A stretch of 64,000 bases of DNA from JACCZZ01 sp044227805 (GCA_044227805.1 JBGAWA010000004.1:1-64000), one strand, 5' to 3'; numbered from the stretch's first letter, positions 43,864 to 53,566 are shown. The notes: generated by a model from the sequence alone, not told the origin. Numbers and translations: made by a program.

Positions 43864-46374
43864 ATGTATGATCTGTCGTTGATCCTTTCACTTTCAATCA
43901 GCTACAAACCAATGATGATAAAGAACTGCTTGCTTATACTGCTGCTCCCGCTGTGCCTGCTACAGGCAAATGCGCAGCAAGCGGCGCGATCCATCAAAAA
44001 TTTTGGCGACGACTGGAAGTTTTATTTGGGTGATGACACCGCTGCGAGGCAGCTCAATTATTCCGATGCTTCCTGGCGCCTGCTTAACCTTCCGCATGAC
44101 TGGAGTATCGAAGGATCCTTCGATGAAAACAATCCCGCCGGCATTGGCGGTGGTGCCTTGCCCGGCGGTGTGGGCTGGTACCGGAAATCATTCCTGGTAA
44201 GCAACGATCTGAAAGACAAAAATGTGGTGATAGATTTTGACGGTGTGTATCGGCTGAGTGAAGTATGGATCAACGGCCACCTGCTCGGCATACGGCCCAA
44301 TGGTTACATCTCTTTCCGGTATGACCTCACGCCTTATCTGCGTTATGGAGATCAGAAGAACGTGATCGCCGTGAGGGTGGATAATGCCATGCAACCAAAT
44401 TCACGCTGGTATTCCGGTTCGGGCATCTATCGTAATGTATGGCTGGTGACAACCCATAAAATTTATGTTGACCAGTGGGGCACCTTTATCACTACACCGG
44501 AGATAACTGCATCATCAGCTAAAGTGAAGATCAACATAACTGTGAAGAATACAGGCAAAAAAAAATCCGGTGTAACGGTGCGAACTTCTTTGTATGATTC
44601 ACAGTCAAAATTAGTAACCGGCATTTCTTCAGACTTAGCAGTGATGCCCGGTGATAATAAGGTAACCACTCAATTCCTGGAAGTGACACATCCAACATTG
44701 TGGTCTGTGGATCATCCGTTCCTGTATCAAGCGGTTACAGAAATTATCATCAATGCTAAAATTGCAGACGAATATAGCACGCCATTTGGCATCCGCTACT
44801 TCAACTTTGATGCTGATAAGGGATTTTTTCTGAATGGCGAACCCATGAAGATCAATGGAGTGTGCCAGCATCACGATCTTGGTGCATTAGGCGCTGCGGT
44901 GAATACACGTGCCCTGCAACGACAATTGGAAATACTGAAAAACATGGGCTGTAATGCCATTCGCACCTCACACAACCCGCCTGCACCCGAATTGCTGGAT
45001 CTATGCGATCAAATGGGATTTCTCGTGATGGATGAAGCTTTTGATATGTGGAAACGGCCAAAGACCAACTTCGACTATCACTTGTTTTGGGATGAATGGC
45101 ATATCAGAGATTTGACCGATCAGTTGTTGCGCGACCGGAATCATCCATCTATCATCGCCTGGAGTGTAGGTAATGAGATTCCTGAACAATCAGCCTACGA
45201 CTGGAAACCAGGCATACCCAGGGAGCAACTGAAGAAAGACAGCACCGGTATTACTATCTCACGGGAACTTACTGCTATTGTGAAATCACTTGATCCTACG
45301 CGTCCTGTAACATCTGCCAATGATCATACGGATACGTCCAACCTGTTGCTTCAGTCGGGCACGTATGACCTGATCTGTTATAACTACCGGCATGCACAAT
45401 GGGGTGGCGCACAGGAGCGATGGGGAAAAAAATCCTTCCTCGCTACCGAATCCGCCTCCGCTTTTGAGACTCGTGGCTATTATGAAATGCCTTCCGACAG
45501 CGTTCGCCGTTGGCCGGAAGACTGGAGCAAACCATTTACCGGAGGCAATCCCGAACACCGCTGTTCCTCCTATGATAACTGTTGTGCCTCCTGGGGTTCT
45601 ACCCATGAAGAATCGCTGAAGGAATACCTCAAATATGATTTTATCGCCGGAATTTTCGTCTGGACTGGCTTCGACTATCTTGGTGAACCAACACCGTATG
45701 GCTGGCCATCACGCAGCTCTTATTTCGGCGTGATTGACCTGGCCGGATTTCCAAAAGACGCCTACTACCTGTATCAAAGCTTATGGACAGATCTGCCTGT
45801 GCTACACCTGCTTCCACACTGGAACTGGCAAGCCGGGGCAGTGATTGATGTCTGGGCTTATTACAGTCAGGCTGATGAAGTGGAACTGTACCTGAATGGG
45901 CGGTCACTTGGCAAACAAAACAAAACCGGCGATTCATTGCATGTGCAATGGCGCGTTCCCTTTGAAGCCGGAACGTTGAAAGCCGTGTCAAGAAAGAATG
46001 GCGCTATAGTGTTGAGCCGGGAAGTGAACACTGCCGGCATTCCTGCTAAAATAAAACTGATGGCCGACAGAAGCAAGATCAAGGCTGATGGCAAAGATCT
46101 TTCATTTGTAACAGCAGAGATTACGGATGCCAATGGAAACAGGGTTCCGCTTGCCGATAACGAGGTGCATTTTAAGATCAGTGGCGAAGGATTTATTGCT
46201 GGCGTTGACAATGGAAGTGAAAGCAGTATGGAGCCATTCAAAGCAGATAAAAGAAAAGCTCATGACGCTTTGTGCCTCGCTATCATCCAAGCCACTAAAA
46301 ACGCTGGTAGCATTCAACTCACTGCATCCTCTCCGGGACTTGAAGGCGCTTCTCTGATACTTGAGTCAAAGTAG
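43864..46374 (+). CDS. GH2 beta-galactosidase
   Basis: An 836-residue exo-hydrolase that most likely releases galactose from galacto-oligosaccharides made by the GH53 enzymes. Start ATG 43864 is adjacent to the upstream stop; ATG 43912 gives a cleaner signal peptide (IKNCLLILLLPLCLLQANAQ) and is a good alternative. Domains run: jelly-roll sugar-binding domain (NLPHDWSIEGSFDENNPAG), Ig-like domain, TIM barrel with ICQ-type GVCQHHDLGALGAAV, acid/base Glu in SWSVGNEIPEQ and nucleophile Glu in FLATESASAFETRG. A DUF4982 module (SLWTDLPVLHLLPHWNW, ELYLNGRSLGKQ) and a C-terminal Ig-like domain complete it. Convergent with galM. Confidence 0.93.
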   Translation: MYDLSLILSLSISYKPMMIKNCLLILLLPLCLLQANAQQAARSIKNFGDDWKFYLGDDTAARQLNYSDASWRLLNLPHDWSIEGSFDENNPAGIGGGALPGGVGWYRKSFLVSNDLKDKNVVIDFDGVYRLSEVWINGHLLGIRPNGYISFRYDLTPYLRYGDQKNVIAVRVDNAMQPNSRWYSGSGIYRNVWLVTTHKIYVDQWGTFITTPEITASSAKVKINITVKNTGKKKSGVTVRTSLYDSQSKLVTGISSDLAVMPGDNKVTTQFLEVTHPTLWSVDHPFLYQAVTEIIINAKIADEYSTPFGIRYFNFDADKGFFLNGEPMKINGVCQHHDLGALGAAVNTRALQRQLEILKNMGCNAIRTSHNPPAPELLDLCDQMGFLVMDEAFDMWKRPKTNFDYHLFWDEWHIRDLTDQLLRDRNHPSIIAWSVGNEIPEQSAYDWKPGIPREQLKKDSTGITISRELTAIVKSLDPTRPVTSANDHTDTSNLLLQSGTYDLICYNYRHAQWGGAQERWGKKSFLATESASAFETRGYYEMPSDSVRRWPEDWSKPFTGGNPEHRCSSYDNCCASWGSTHEESLKEYLKYDFIAGIFVWTGFDYLGEPTPYGWPSRSSYFGVIDLAGFPKDAYYLYQSLWTDLPVLHLLPHWNWQAGAVIDVWAYYSQADEVELYLNGRSLGKQNKTGDSLHVQWRVPFEAGTLKAVSRKNGAIVLSREVNTAGIPAKIKLMADRSKIKADGKDLSFVTAEITDANGNRVPLADNEVHFKISGEGFIAGVDNGSESSMEPFKADKRKAHDALCLAIIQATKNAGSIQLTASSPGLEGASLILESK

Positions 46375-46410
46375 TAAAGAGTAACTGAACTTACTTTATA
46401 GCGGATTATA

Positions 46411-46452
46411 TTTTTTAGCCCTGATTTTTCAATAGAAAAAACCGGGCTAAAA
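46411..46452. terminator. Bidirectional hairpin terminator formed by a repeat core
   Basis: TTTTTTAGCCC and GGGCTAAAAAA are perfectly complementary arms around TGATTTTTCAATAGAAAAAA, itself nearly self-complementary. The A and T runs flank the stem on both sides, so it can stop transcription from the convergent GH2 and galM genes. The inner sequence matches the core of the dispersed repeat family. It overlaps the last codons of galM by a few bases. Confidence 0.7.
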
Positions 46453-47427
46453 AAACTGAAATACAGTCTGAGCCTGGTAAGTATCGCCAGGCCTTACTAT
46501 GGTGCTGGGAAAATGCCGATGATTCGGCGCATCCGGAAAAGCACCGGCTTCCATGGCAACAGCACCTTGTTTTTCATATGAGATTTCGTCACTCTTCAGC
46601 TTTCCATCCCACCAGTTTGCAGTGTAAATGTGCATTCCGGGCTGATCGGTAAAAACCTTCATACGCCTGCCGGAAATATTATCAGACAACTCCGCAGCGA
46701 GCACTAATCCACCATTGTAATTGCGGAGTACAAATGTATGATCAATGCCAATTTCATTTTTCAACATATCCAGGCTATCACCTATTTCCCTTTCCCTTGT
46801 AAAATCCAAAGCGCTTCCTCTTACGGATTCCATTTCACCAGTGGGAATCTGGTGGAGGTCACGCTTTAAAAAATAGTCAGCATTGATTTGCAACCGGTGA
46901 GCGTGTATGGTTCGAACTTTAAATCCTGACAGGTTGAAATAGGAATGATTGGTGAGATGCACGATAGTAGCCTTATCTGCGGTGGCGGTGTATTGTACCT
47001 GCAATTCATTTTTAGCAGTCAGGAGATAAACAGCCGTTGCCTGTAAAGTACCGGGATAACCTTCTTCACCATCAGCAGCCGTATAACCAAAGCGTACACC
47101 TATCCTGTTTTCTTCTTCAATAGTATTGATGACACGCCATACCTTTTTATCAAAGCCGGAATATCCGCCATGCAAATGATTGGGTGGTTCATTGACGGTA
47201 AGTGCATACGGAATTCCATCAATAGAAAACTTTCCGCCCGCTATCCTGTTGGCAAACCGCCCAATAGTACTCCCAAAATATGGATGCGGCTGCTGATAGG
47301 CTGCCAGGGATCGAAACCCCGCCACCACATTTTGCCGAATACCAAACCGGTCGGGCACTTCAACCGACATGATGGTTGCTCCATAACTCAACAGGTCCGT
47401 TTTCATCCAGCCATTGCTGAGCTGCAA
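46447..47427 (-). CDS. galM: Aldose 1-epimerase (galactose mutarotase)
   Basis: Interconverts beta- and alpha-D-galactose, preparing galactose for galactokinase. The 326 listed residues cover TIGRFANRIAGGKF, NHLHGGYSGFDKKVW, the catalytic His in VHLTNHSYFNLSG and the active-site Glu near MEAGAFPDAPNH. The indicated start is a TTG at 47427. The frame remains open back to 47520, and the upstream codons (KLSFQLSKTPCGNIHGEPVF) look like the missing first strands of GalM, yet contain no ATG, GTG or TTG start. An ATC at 47494-47496 is a possible rare start, or the ATG has been lost. The GH53 gene upstream ends at 47508, so the two are probably co-transcribed. Confidence 0.88.
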   Translation of the reverse strand: MQLSNGWMKTDLLSYGATIMSVEVPDRFGIRQNVVAGFRSLAAYQQPHPYFGSTIGRFANRIAGGKFSIDGIPYALTVNEPPNHLHGGYSGFDKKVWRVINTIEEENRIGVRFGYTAADGEEGYPGTLQATAVYLLTAKNELQVQYTATADKATIVHLTNHSYFNLSGFKVRTIHAHRLQINADYFLKRDLHQIPTGEMESVRGSALDFTREREIGDSLDMLKNEIGIDHTFVLRNYNGGLVLAAELSDNISGRRMKVFTDQPGMHIYTANWWDGKLKSDEISYEKQGAVAMEAGAFPDAPNHRHFPSTIVRPGDTYQAQTVFQFF

Positions 47428-47507
47428 TTGAAAAACAGGCTCACCATGGATGTTGCCGCATGGCGTTTTAGAAAGTTGAAAGGAAAGCTTGCTGATGTTC
47501 TTTGCAG

Positions 47508-49100
47508 TTAATTGTTGTACTTAAATGCATTCAGCGAAATAAGCGAATTACCGCTAAAATCAAACAGCGTTGTATTGGCTACCACGTTGGGTGCGCCAAG
47601 TTGCCAACCTACTCCGGGTACAGCAATCATCACCGGATCCCAGTACAGAACACCAATGACCTTCCCGTTATCAGCTGTTTTTATTCCATTGAACAATTCC
47701 AGCAGAAAATTTTTCTGTCCTGAAGGAGAAGAGGGGTAGACATTTTCGTAGGGGCCATTATTTCCCAATTGCCCGCCAGAACCATTCGGCAAAGTTGGAT
47801 TCCAGTTGTATCCTGTTTCCATGATAAGTATCTCTTTTCCCAGCTTCTCACTTTCATAGTTTGCCCAGTTCCGCATTTGTGTTACGGTTCTTTGCGACCA
47901 GAAAGGATAATAGGACGCTCCCACTATATCATACTTTCCGCCGGCGGCGGTAAGCGAACCAAAAAACCAATCATACAGAGATGTATTGCCGGCATCATCC
48001 AGATGTATAATCACCTTTGACGCCGGTGACACCGCTTTTACAGCATCATATCCCTGGTTAAACAAGGCAGCCATCTGGCTGAAATGATTATAATCACCAT
48101 CGGGGAAAAGAAAACCACCCGGCGTTTCATTGCCGAGTGAAACATATTCAGGAATGGTGCCCTGATCCTTCAGCTGATTCATGAATCCGAAAGTGAAATC
48201 ATATACCGCTGCTTTCAATGCATCATAACTGAGGTTGGCCCATTCATGTGGCTTATATTGTGTAGTGCCGTTACTCCAGTAGTCGCTGTAATGAAAGGTC
48301 AGCTCTATCATCATGCCTGCAGCTTTAGCGCGTTGCGCTAACTGCAGAATATCAGCAGCGTTTTGAAAGCCTGCAGGCAACAGGTTAGACGGCGCATAAG
48401 CCGGATTGCCTGGATCATTGTAGAGCCTCAATCGTACTATATTAAAACCATAACTTTTTAAAATCTCAAAACAATCCTTCTCTACCCCGTTATCATAAAA
48501 CTTTCCGCCTTTTGATTCGAGGTAACTCAGTTCAGAAACATCTCCGCCTTTCAGAAATGTATATGGCACATCATCCTGCAGCAATTTGACAGCATCTGCC
48601 TTGCACCAGTTGCCGGCATTGGCATCTGAATAAATACTGATCGTGCATTTTCCATCCGTTACGTGAATACCACGAACTGTCACAAGCGTCCATGCAGCCG
48701 ACACTGGAAATGAAGTGATCCTTTCATTTCCATCGGTGGTTTTTCCGCCAAGGTAACAGGCATTTTGTCCCCCACTGTTTTGAATATAGGCGGTGAGCTG
48801 ATAATATCCGTTTTTCAAACCATTCAACTCCTGGTAAGTCAACACCTGATAGGCCGTTTCCTTTTGATGGCGCAACGAATAATTGCCTTCATAACCACCG
48901 CTGATAACCTGATCGGCACTTGTATCATTGCCAGACGTCATCCAGCCGGCGGCGGAAGCCGCTTCCATCTGATCAGCTTCAAACCCGCTGTTCATGATGG
49001 TATCTTTTACTGCGGGCGGCGTAATAATTGTTTCTTCCGGCTTATTGCAGGAAGCAATCATTAAAAACAAAATACCGGTATAGAAAAATGATCTGATCAT
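47508..49100 (-). CDS. Lipoprotein GH53 endo-beta-1,4-galactanase with N-terminal carbohydrate-binding-like domain
   Basis: A 530-residue protein with a lipobox (YTGILFLMIASC) that should place it on the outer membrane. Residues of about 30-175 form a beta-sandwich (IMNSGFEADQMEAASAAGWM, SLRHQKETAYQVLTYQ, WCKADAVKLLQDD) resembling CBM61-like galactan-binding modules. The GH53 barrel follows: FLKGGDVSELSYLESKGGKF, FNIVRLRLYNDPG, MIELTFHYSDYWSNG. The acid/base Glu is in VSLGNETPGGFLFP and the nucleophile Glu in ILIMETGYNW. It is a second galactanase beside the one at 42844 but distinct in anchoring and modules, on the opposite strand with galM. The CBM name is inference. Confidence 0.92.
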   Translation of the reverse strand: MIRSFFYTGILFLMIASCNKPEETIITPPAVKDTIMNSGFEADQMEAASAAGWMTSGNDTSADQVISGGYEGNYSLRHQKETAYQVLTYQELNGLKNGYYQLTAYIQNSGGQNACYLGGKTTDGNERITSFPVSAAWTLVTVRGIHVTDGKCTISIYSDANAGNWCKADAVKLLQDDVPYTFLKGGDVSELSYLESKGGKFYDNGVEKDCFEILKSYGFNIVRLRLYNDPGNPAYAPSNLLPAGFQNAADILQLAQRAKAAGMMIELTFHYSDYWSNGTTQYKPHEWANLSYDALKAAVYDFTFGFMNQLKDQGTIPEYVSLGNETPGGFLFPDGDYNHFSQMAALFNQGYDAVKAVSPASKVIIHLDDAGNTSLYDWFFGSLTAAGGKYDIVGASYYPFWSQRTVTQMRNWANYESEKLGKEILIMETGYNWNPTLPNGSGGQLGNNGPYENVYPSSPSGQKNFLLELFNGIKTADNGKVIGVLYWDPVMIAVPGVGWQLGAPNVVANTTLFDFSGNSLISLNAFKYNN

Positions 49101-49253
49101 GATAAAAGTAAATTTACGACTTCTGAAATAATAACGTCCTCTTTGTGGTGACTGGTTTTATGGTGAAACGAAAGCTATGGGCTCTATGGCAATCAGACAA
49201 TAACGGTTTTCAGTTATCTTGATGGCCCGATCATCCCGGCTTTCGATAAAAAA

Positions 49254-49261
49254 TATTTTTG
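49254..49261 (+). promoter_or_regulatory. Putative -7 element TATTTTTG before galK
   Basis: Exact TAnnTTTG match, 43 bp before the galK ATG. No -33 box at the usual distance was found. Confidence 0.35.
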
Positions 49262-49304
49262 CTGAAAAGCCTGATCGTGAACACGTGGTTTAAATCTTCA
49301 CACT

Positions 49305-50456
49305 ATGCTGGCACCCACTGAAGCGCTGAAAAATCTGATACAGGAAAAATCATTGCTTGTTTTCTCTCCGGGAAGAATAAACCTGATCGGCGAATTCACC
49401 GATTACAATATGGGCTTTGTGCTGCCTGCTGCCATTGACAAAGGAATTTATTTTGTCATTACGCCCCGCTCAGATAACATTATTCACCTGCACTCCGTCG
49501 ACTTTGAGGCAACGTATGAAACCACCGTTGATGCGCTGCTTCCTTCGGCAGCATCTTCATGGCCCAACTATATACTGGGTGTAGTGGAACAATTTAAACT
49601 TGCCGGAGTACCCTTGAATGGATTTGACGCTGCCGTTGCCGGCAATATTCCGGTTGGTGCCGGCCTGTCCTCCTCCGCAGCGGTTGAATGTGCCGTGGCT
49701 ATGGCGCTCAATGAAATGACAAATGCCGGACTGGATAAATTAAGGCTCGTGCAAATGGCACAACGTGCGGAGAATAATTATGTAGGCGTTCAGTGTGGTA
49801 TCATGGATCAGTTCGCCAGCATGTTCGGAAAGCCCGGTCTTGCCATAAAAATTGATTGCCGTTCGCTGGAGTATGAATATGTTCCGATCAGCATGGACGG
49901 ACTTCGCATCCTTTTGCTCGATACCAATGTAAAACATTCACATGGATCTTCAGAATATAATGTCAGAAGAAAACAGTGTGAAGACGGAGTGCTGCTGATT
50001 CAACGGCACCAGCCAGCCATAAAACACCTGCGTGATGCTGATCTTGCCATGCTCGAGCGATTGGTGGCACCGGTTGACAACACACTTTTCAGGCGCTGTA
50101 AATTTATTGTGGAAGAAAATGCCAGGGTGGTACAAGCGGCGGAAGCATTGAAGAAGGGCCATCTCAAGTCATTCGGAGCCTTGATGTTCGCTTCTCATGC
50201 TGGATTGCAGCATGATTTTGAAGCAAGTTGTGCGGAGCTTGATTTCCTGGTAAGTTGTGTGAAGAACAATGAAGCGGTAACGGGAGCAAGAATGATGGGC
50301 GGAGGATTTGGTGGCTGTACAATCAACCTGGTAGAGGAAAAATCTGTAGATGCAATTATTCAATTGGCTGCTGCAGCTTACGAGAAAACCTTTGGCAAAA
50401 ATCTGACAGCCTATGTTGCAAAAGTGGAAGCCGGTACGACAATATTGAAAAGATAA
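49305..50456 (+). CDS. galK: Galactokinase
   Basis: GHMP kinase that phosphorylates alpha-D-galactose at C1 with ATP, first committed step of the Leloir pathway. The 383-residue length is normal. The galactokinase signature GRINLIGEFTDYN is at residues 23-35, the ATP-binding GNIPVGAGLSSSAAVE at 113-128, and MMGGGFGGCTINLV near the C-terminus is the third GHMP motif. galT follows after 24 bp, so they form an operon. galE is not in the window. Confidence 0.97.
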   Translation: MLAPTEALKNLIQEKSLLVFSPGRINLIGEFTDYNMGFVLPAAIDKGIYFVITPRSDNIIHLHSVDFEATYETTVDALLPSAASSWPNYILGVVEQFKLAGVPLNGFDAAVAGNIPVGAGLSSSAAVECAVAMALNEMTNAGLDKLRLVQMAQRAENNYVGVQCGIMDQFASMFGKPGLAIKIDCRSLEYEYVPISMDGLRILLLDTNVKHSHGSSEYNVRRKQCEDGVLLIQRHQPAIKHLRDADLAMLERLVAPVDNTLFRRCKFIVEENARVVQAAEALKKGHLKSFGALMFASHAGLQHDFEASCAELDFLVSCVKNNEAVTGARMMGGGFGGCTINLVEEKSVDAIIQLAAAAYEKTFGKNLTAYVAKVEAGTTILKR

Positions 50457-50480
50457 CAGAACGAATCTGAATCATTTTTT

Positions 50481-51551
50481 ATGAACCAACCGACGATTGA
50501 TTTTACAAGATATCCGCACCGGCGCAAAAATATTCTTACCGGAGAATGGCTGCTGATTTCGCCTCAACGCACCAACCGGCCCTGGCAGGGCAAGGTGGAA
50601 GCCGTGGCTGCCGATCGCCGGCCGGCATATGACGCGCAGTGCTATTTATGTCCGGGCAATAAGAGAGCGGGAGAAAAAATGAATCCTGTCTATACTTCCT
50701 GCTTCGCATTCACCAACGATTATGCATCACTGCAGGAAGATACGCCGGAAGCAAGTATGAATCTGCAAGACCTTATTGTCGCGAAAAGCCAGAGCGGCAG
50801 CTGCAGGGTGATTTGCTTTTCGCCACGTCATGACCTCACCCTGCCGCATCTTTCCACAGAGAATATCACAGCGCTGATTGACCTGTGGTGCGATGAGTTC
50901 CAAACCCTTTCACAAAATCCAAAGCTGAAGTACATCCTTATTTTTGAAAACAAAGGGGAAATCATGGGATGCAGCAATCCACATCCACACGGACAAATAT
51001 GGAGCTCGAGTGATGTGCCGGTTGAGCCACAGAAAGAATCCGTGGAGCAAACAAAATATTTTGATGCAAAAGGCAGAAGCTTACTGGCGGACTACCTTAT
51101 GCTCGAACTGGAAAAGCAAGAGCGTATTGTATGCAGCAATGAGCACTTTGTTGCGCTGGTACCGTTTTGGGCAATCTGGCCATTTGAAACCATGATCATT
51201 TCACGAAGACAGGTACAGACGATCTTGCAGTTCACGAAAGAAGAAAAACAATCGCTAGCGGCATTACTGAAGCAACTTACGATCCGATATGACAATATTT
51301 TCAAAACCTCCTTTCCCTATTCAGCCGGCATGCACCAGGCTCCGGTAAATGACGGCGACCATCCTGCCTGGCACTGGCACATGCACTTTCTGCCACCTTT
51401 GCTGCGGTCAGCCACGATAAAAAAATTTATGGTGGGATATGAAATGCTGGGTAACCCTCAGCGGGATGTGACGGCAGAATGGGCGGCAGAAGTGCTGAGA
51501 AAACAAAGCGACATTCACTATTCAGAATCTGCGACAGATACTCAGCAGTAA
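50481..51551 (+). CDS. galT: Galactose-1-phosphate uridylyltransferase
   Basis: Transfers UMP from UDP-glucose to galactose-1-phosphate. The 356 residues include Zn-binding Cys54 and Cys57 in CYLCPGNKRAGE and the active-site HPH (168-170) in SNPHPHGQIW, whose second His becomes uridylylated. The second HIT-like half has FETMIISRRQ and AWHWHMHFLPP. RHRKNILTGEW-type start (YPHRRKNILTGEWLLISPQR) is standard for class I GalT. Second gene of the galKT operon. Confidence 0.97.
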   Translation: MNQPTIDFTRYPHRRKNILTGEWLLISPQRTNRPWQGKVEAVAADRRPAYDAQCYLCPGNKRAGEKMNPVYTSCFAFTNDYASLQEDTPEASMNLQDLIVAKSQSGSCRVICFSPRHDLTLPHLSTENITALIDLWCDEFQTLSQNPKLKYILIFENKGEIMGCSNPHPHGQIWSSSDVPVEPQKESVEQTKYFDAKGRSLLADYLMLELEKQERIVCSNEHFVALVPFWAIWPFETMIISRRQVQTILQFTKEEKQSLAALLKQLTIRYDNIFKTSFPYSAGMHQAPVNDGDHPAWHWHMHFLPPLLRSATIKKFMVGYEMLGNPQRDVTAEWAAEVLRKQSDIHYSESATDTQQ

Positions 51552-51649
51552 GTGCAGGACTACCGGCAGAGATTGATATTTCAATAATAAAATCCGGCCG
51601 CGCTTCTGTTTAGCAGCACAAAAGGCTGACAGTACGAATAAAATAAGGG

Positions 51650-51679
51650 TTTGACACAACTGACAAACTATTACATTTA
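51650..51679 (+). promoter_or_regulatory. Putative promoter of the symporter gene (TTTG-N18-TACATTTA)
   Basis: TTTG at 51650-51653, an 18-bp spacer and TACATTTA at 51672-51679 (one mismatch from TAnnTTTG). The spacing equals that of the strong promoter at 8201-8230. The ATG lies 46 bp downstream. Confidence 0.45.
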
Positions 51680-51725
51680 ACAATTGAACAGATATTAACA
51701 CTGACATAAAACAAAAAAGAAACTC

Positions 51726-53378
51726 ATGACGCACACGATGCAACCAATTGACTACGCAGTGTTTTTTATTTATTTCGCGATCGTATCACTCTATGGTTAT
51801 TGGGTATATCAGAAAAAGAAAAACACACACAATGATTCCAAAGATTTTTTTCTCGCAGAAGGTTCACTCACATGGTGGGCCATCGGCGCTTCCCTAATAG
51901 CTTCCAATATATCAGCCGAACAATTTATCGGCATGGGCGGATCAGGATTCGCACTTGGTCTTGGCATAGCATCCTATGAATGGATGGCTGCCATCACACT
52001 CCTGATCGTTGCGGTGTTTTTCATGCCGCTATACCTGAAAAATAAAATCTACACCATGCCGCAATTTCTCCGGCAACGGTATGATGAACGCGTAGCGACG
52101 ATCATGGCGGTCTTTTGGCTGATGATTTATGTATTTGTCAATCTTACCTCCATCATTTATTTGGGAGCACTCACGATCCAACACATGCTGGATCTTCCTT
52201 TCCTGACGTGTGCCGCCGGTCTCTCCCTGTTCGCGATAATTATCACCTTGGGAGGCATGCGGGTTATCGGCTATACTGATGTGATACAGGTTTTCTTTTT
52301 GATATTGGGTGGTTTAGTCACCACCTATCTTGCTTTGGACCTTGTTTCCACCACCCTGGGTACTGGTGCCGGTGCCATGGAAGGATTGAATCTGCTCCGG
52401 CAGAAAGCACCTGATCATTTCCACATGATATTTCCAAAAGGTAAATATGAAGTGATTAACGGACAAGGTGGCTTACAGGATCCATGGGAGCAACTGCCCG
52501 GCCTTTCTGTGCTGATCGGAGGTATGTGGATCGCCAACCTAAGTTACTGGGGTTGCAACCAGTACATCACACAGCGCGCCCTGGGAGCCAGTTTGCCTAC
52601 AGCACGTGCAGGTTTGCTCTTTGCCGCTTTTCTGAAATTGCTGATGCCGCTGATCGTGGTGGTGCCCGGCATTGCCTGTTATGTTCTCTTTAAAAATAAT
52701 GCGGATCAGAATATTATTTCGGGCATGACGGAAAATGGAATCGTGAAACCGGACAACTCTTATTCCACCCTGCTCGAGTTGTTGCCAAACGGATTAAGAG
52801 GTGTTTCCCTGGCGGCCCTTACAGCTGCCATTGTCGCATCACTGGCAGGTAAGGCTAATAGTATCTCCACCATTTTCTCACTCGATATTTATAAACGATT
52901 CATCAACAAGGATGCGGAGGATAAGAAAGTGGTATCCATCGGCCGCTGGGCGATCTTTGTTGCCTTTGCCATTGCCTTGATCATTTCTCCGGCACTGAAA
53001 AGCCTAGGACAGGGTTTTACCTACATCCAGGAATTCACTGGATTTATTTCACCCGGCATATTGGCCATGTTCCTGATGGGCTTTTTCTGGAAACGATCCA
53101 ATTCAGCCGGCGCGCTGGCAGCCACATTGTGCAGCATTCCATTCTCCGCTGTGCTGAAATATGCGATGCCTTCTATCCCGTTCATGAACAGGATGTCGAT
53201 TGTATTTCTGAGTTGCGTTGCATTAATTGTAATTTTTGGATTGATGGATTCCGCATCCAAAAGCAATCCAAAGGCACTGGAAATTGACAAATCCACATTC
53301 AAAGTCAGCATGCCGTTTCTTATTGGGTTGCTGATGGTAGTGGGTATCACAGCCGCTTTGTACATTGTGTTCTGGTAA
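51726..53378 (+). CDS. Sodium/sugar symporter (SSS family, SGLT-like)
   Basis: Inner-membrane transporter of 550 residues and about 14 hydrophobic helices. It opens with DYAVFFIYFAIVSLYGYWVY. The family markers are KDFFLAEGSLTWWAIGASLI and ASNISAEQFIGMGGSGFA in the first helices, and later MWIANLSYWGCNQYITQRAL and AALTAAIVASLAGKANSIST. These match the vSGLT/GluT-like branch that brings galactose or glucose in with sodium. Position after galKT supports galactose, but the substrate cannot be fixed from sequence. A second ATG four codons in is possible. Confidence 0.93.
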   Translation: MTHTMQPIDYAVFFIYFAIVSLYGYWVYQKKKNTHNDSKDFFLAEGSLTWWAIGASLIASNISAEQFIGMGGSGFALGLGIASYEWMAAITLLIVAVFFMPLYLKNKIYTMPQFLRQRYDERVATIMAVFWLMIYVFVNLTSIIYLGALTIQHMLDLPFLTCAAGLSLFAIIITLGGMRVIGYTDVIQVFFLILGGLVTTYLALDLVSTTLGTGAGAMEGLNLLRQKAPDHFHMIFPKGKYEVINGQGGLQDPWEQLPGLSVLIGGMWIANLSYWGCNQYITQRALGASLPTARAGLLFAAFLKLLMPLIVVVPGIACYVLFKNNADQNIISGMTENGIVKPDNSYSTLLELLPNGLRGVSLAALTAAIVASLAGKANSISTIFSLDIYKRFINKDAEDKKVVSIGRWAIFVAFAIALIISPALKSLGQGFTYIQEFTGFISPGILAMFLMGFFWKRSNSAGALAATLCSIPFSAVLKYAMPSIPFMNRMSIVFLSCVALIVIFGLMDSASKSNPKALEIDKSTFKVSMPFLIGLLMVVGITAALYIVFW

Positions 53379-53447
53379 TGTCAGGCAATCGTAAGGGCCA
53401 TGATAAATTTTGCGCGATGGTCTGTTTTCAGCCCATCGTGCATCGGG

Positions 53448-53522
53448 TAACCCGGATTTTTAACCCGGATTTTTCAGTGGAAAAATCCCGCTTCGCTGCG
53501 ACTAAGAACTGCTAAAGGTTTA
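53448..53522 (+). repeat. 5'-half copy of the dispersed palindromic repeat, with a duplicated start
   Basis: The stretch from 53461 matches the first 60 bases of the full copy at 57765 (core hairpin, CTTCGCTGCGACTAAGAACT and GCTAAAGGTTTA). It is preceded by a second TAACCCGGATTTT (53448-53460), as if the end had been tandemly repeated. The inner hairpin loop and 3' arm are missing. Confidence 0.75.
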
Positions 53523-53566
53523 TTAAATCAGGAAAACTGGTTGCGCTGCAATTGACGCCACGATAC

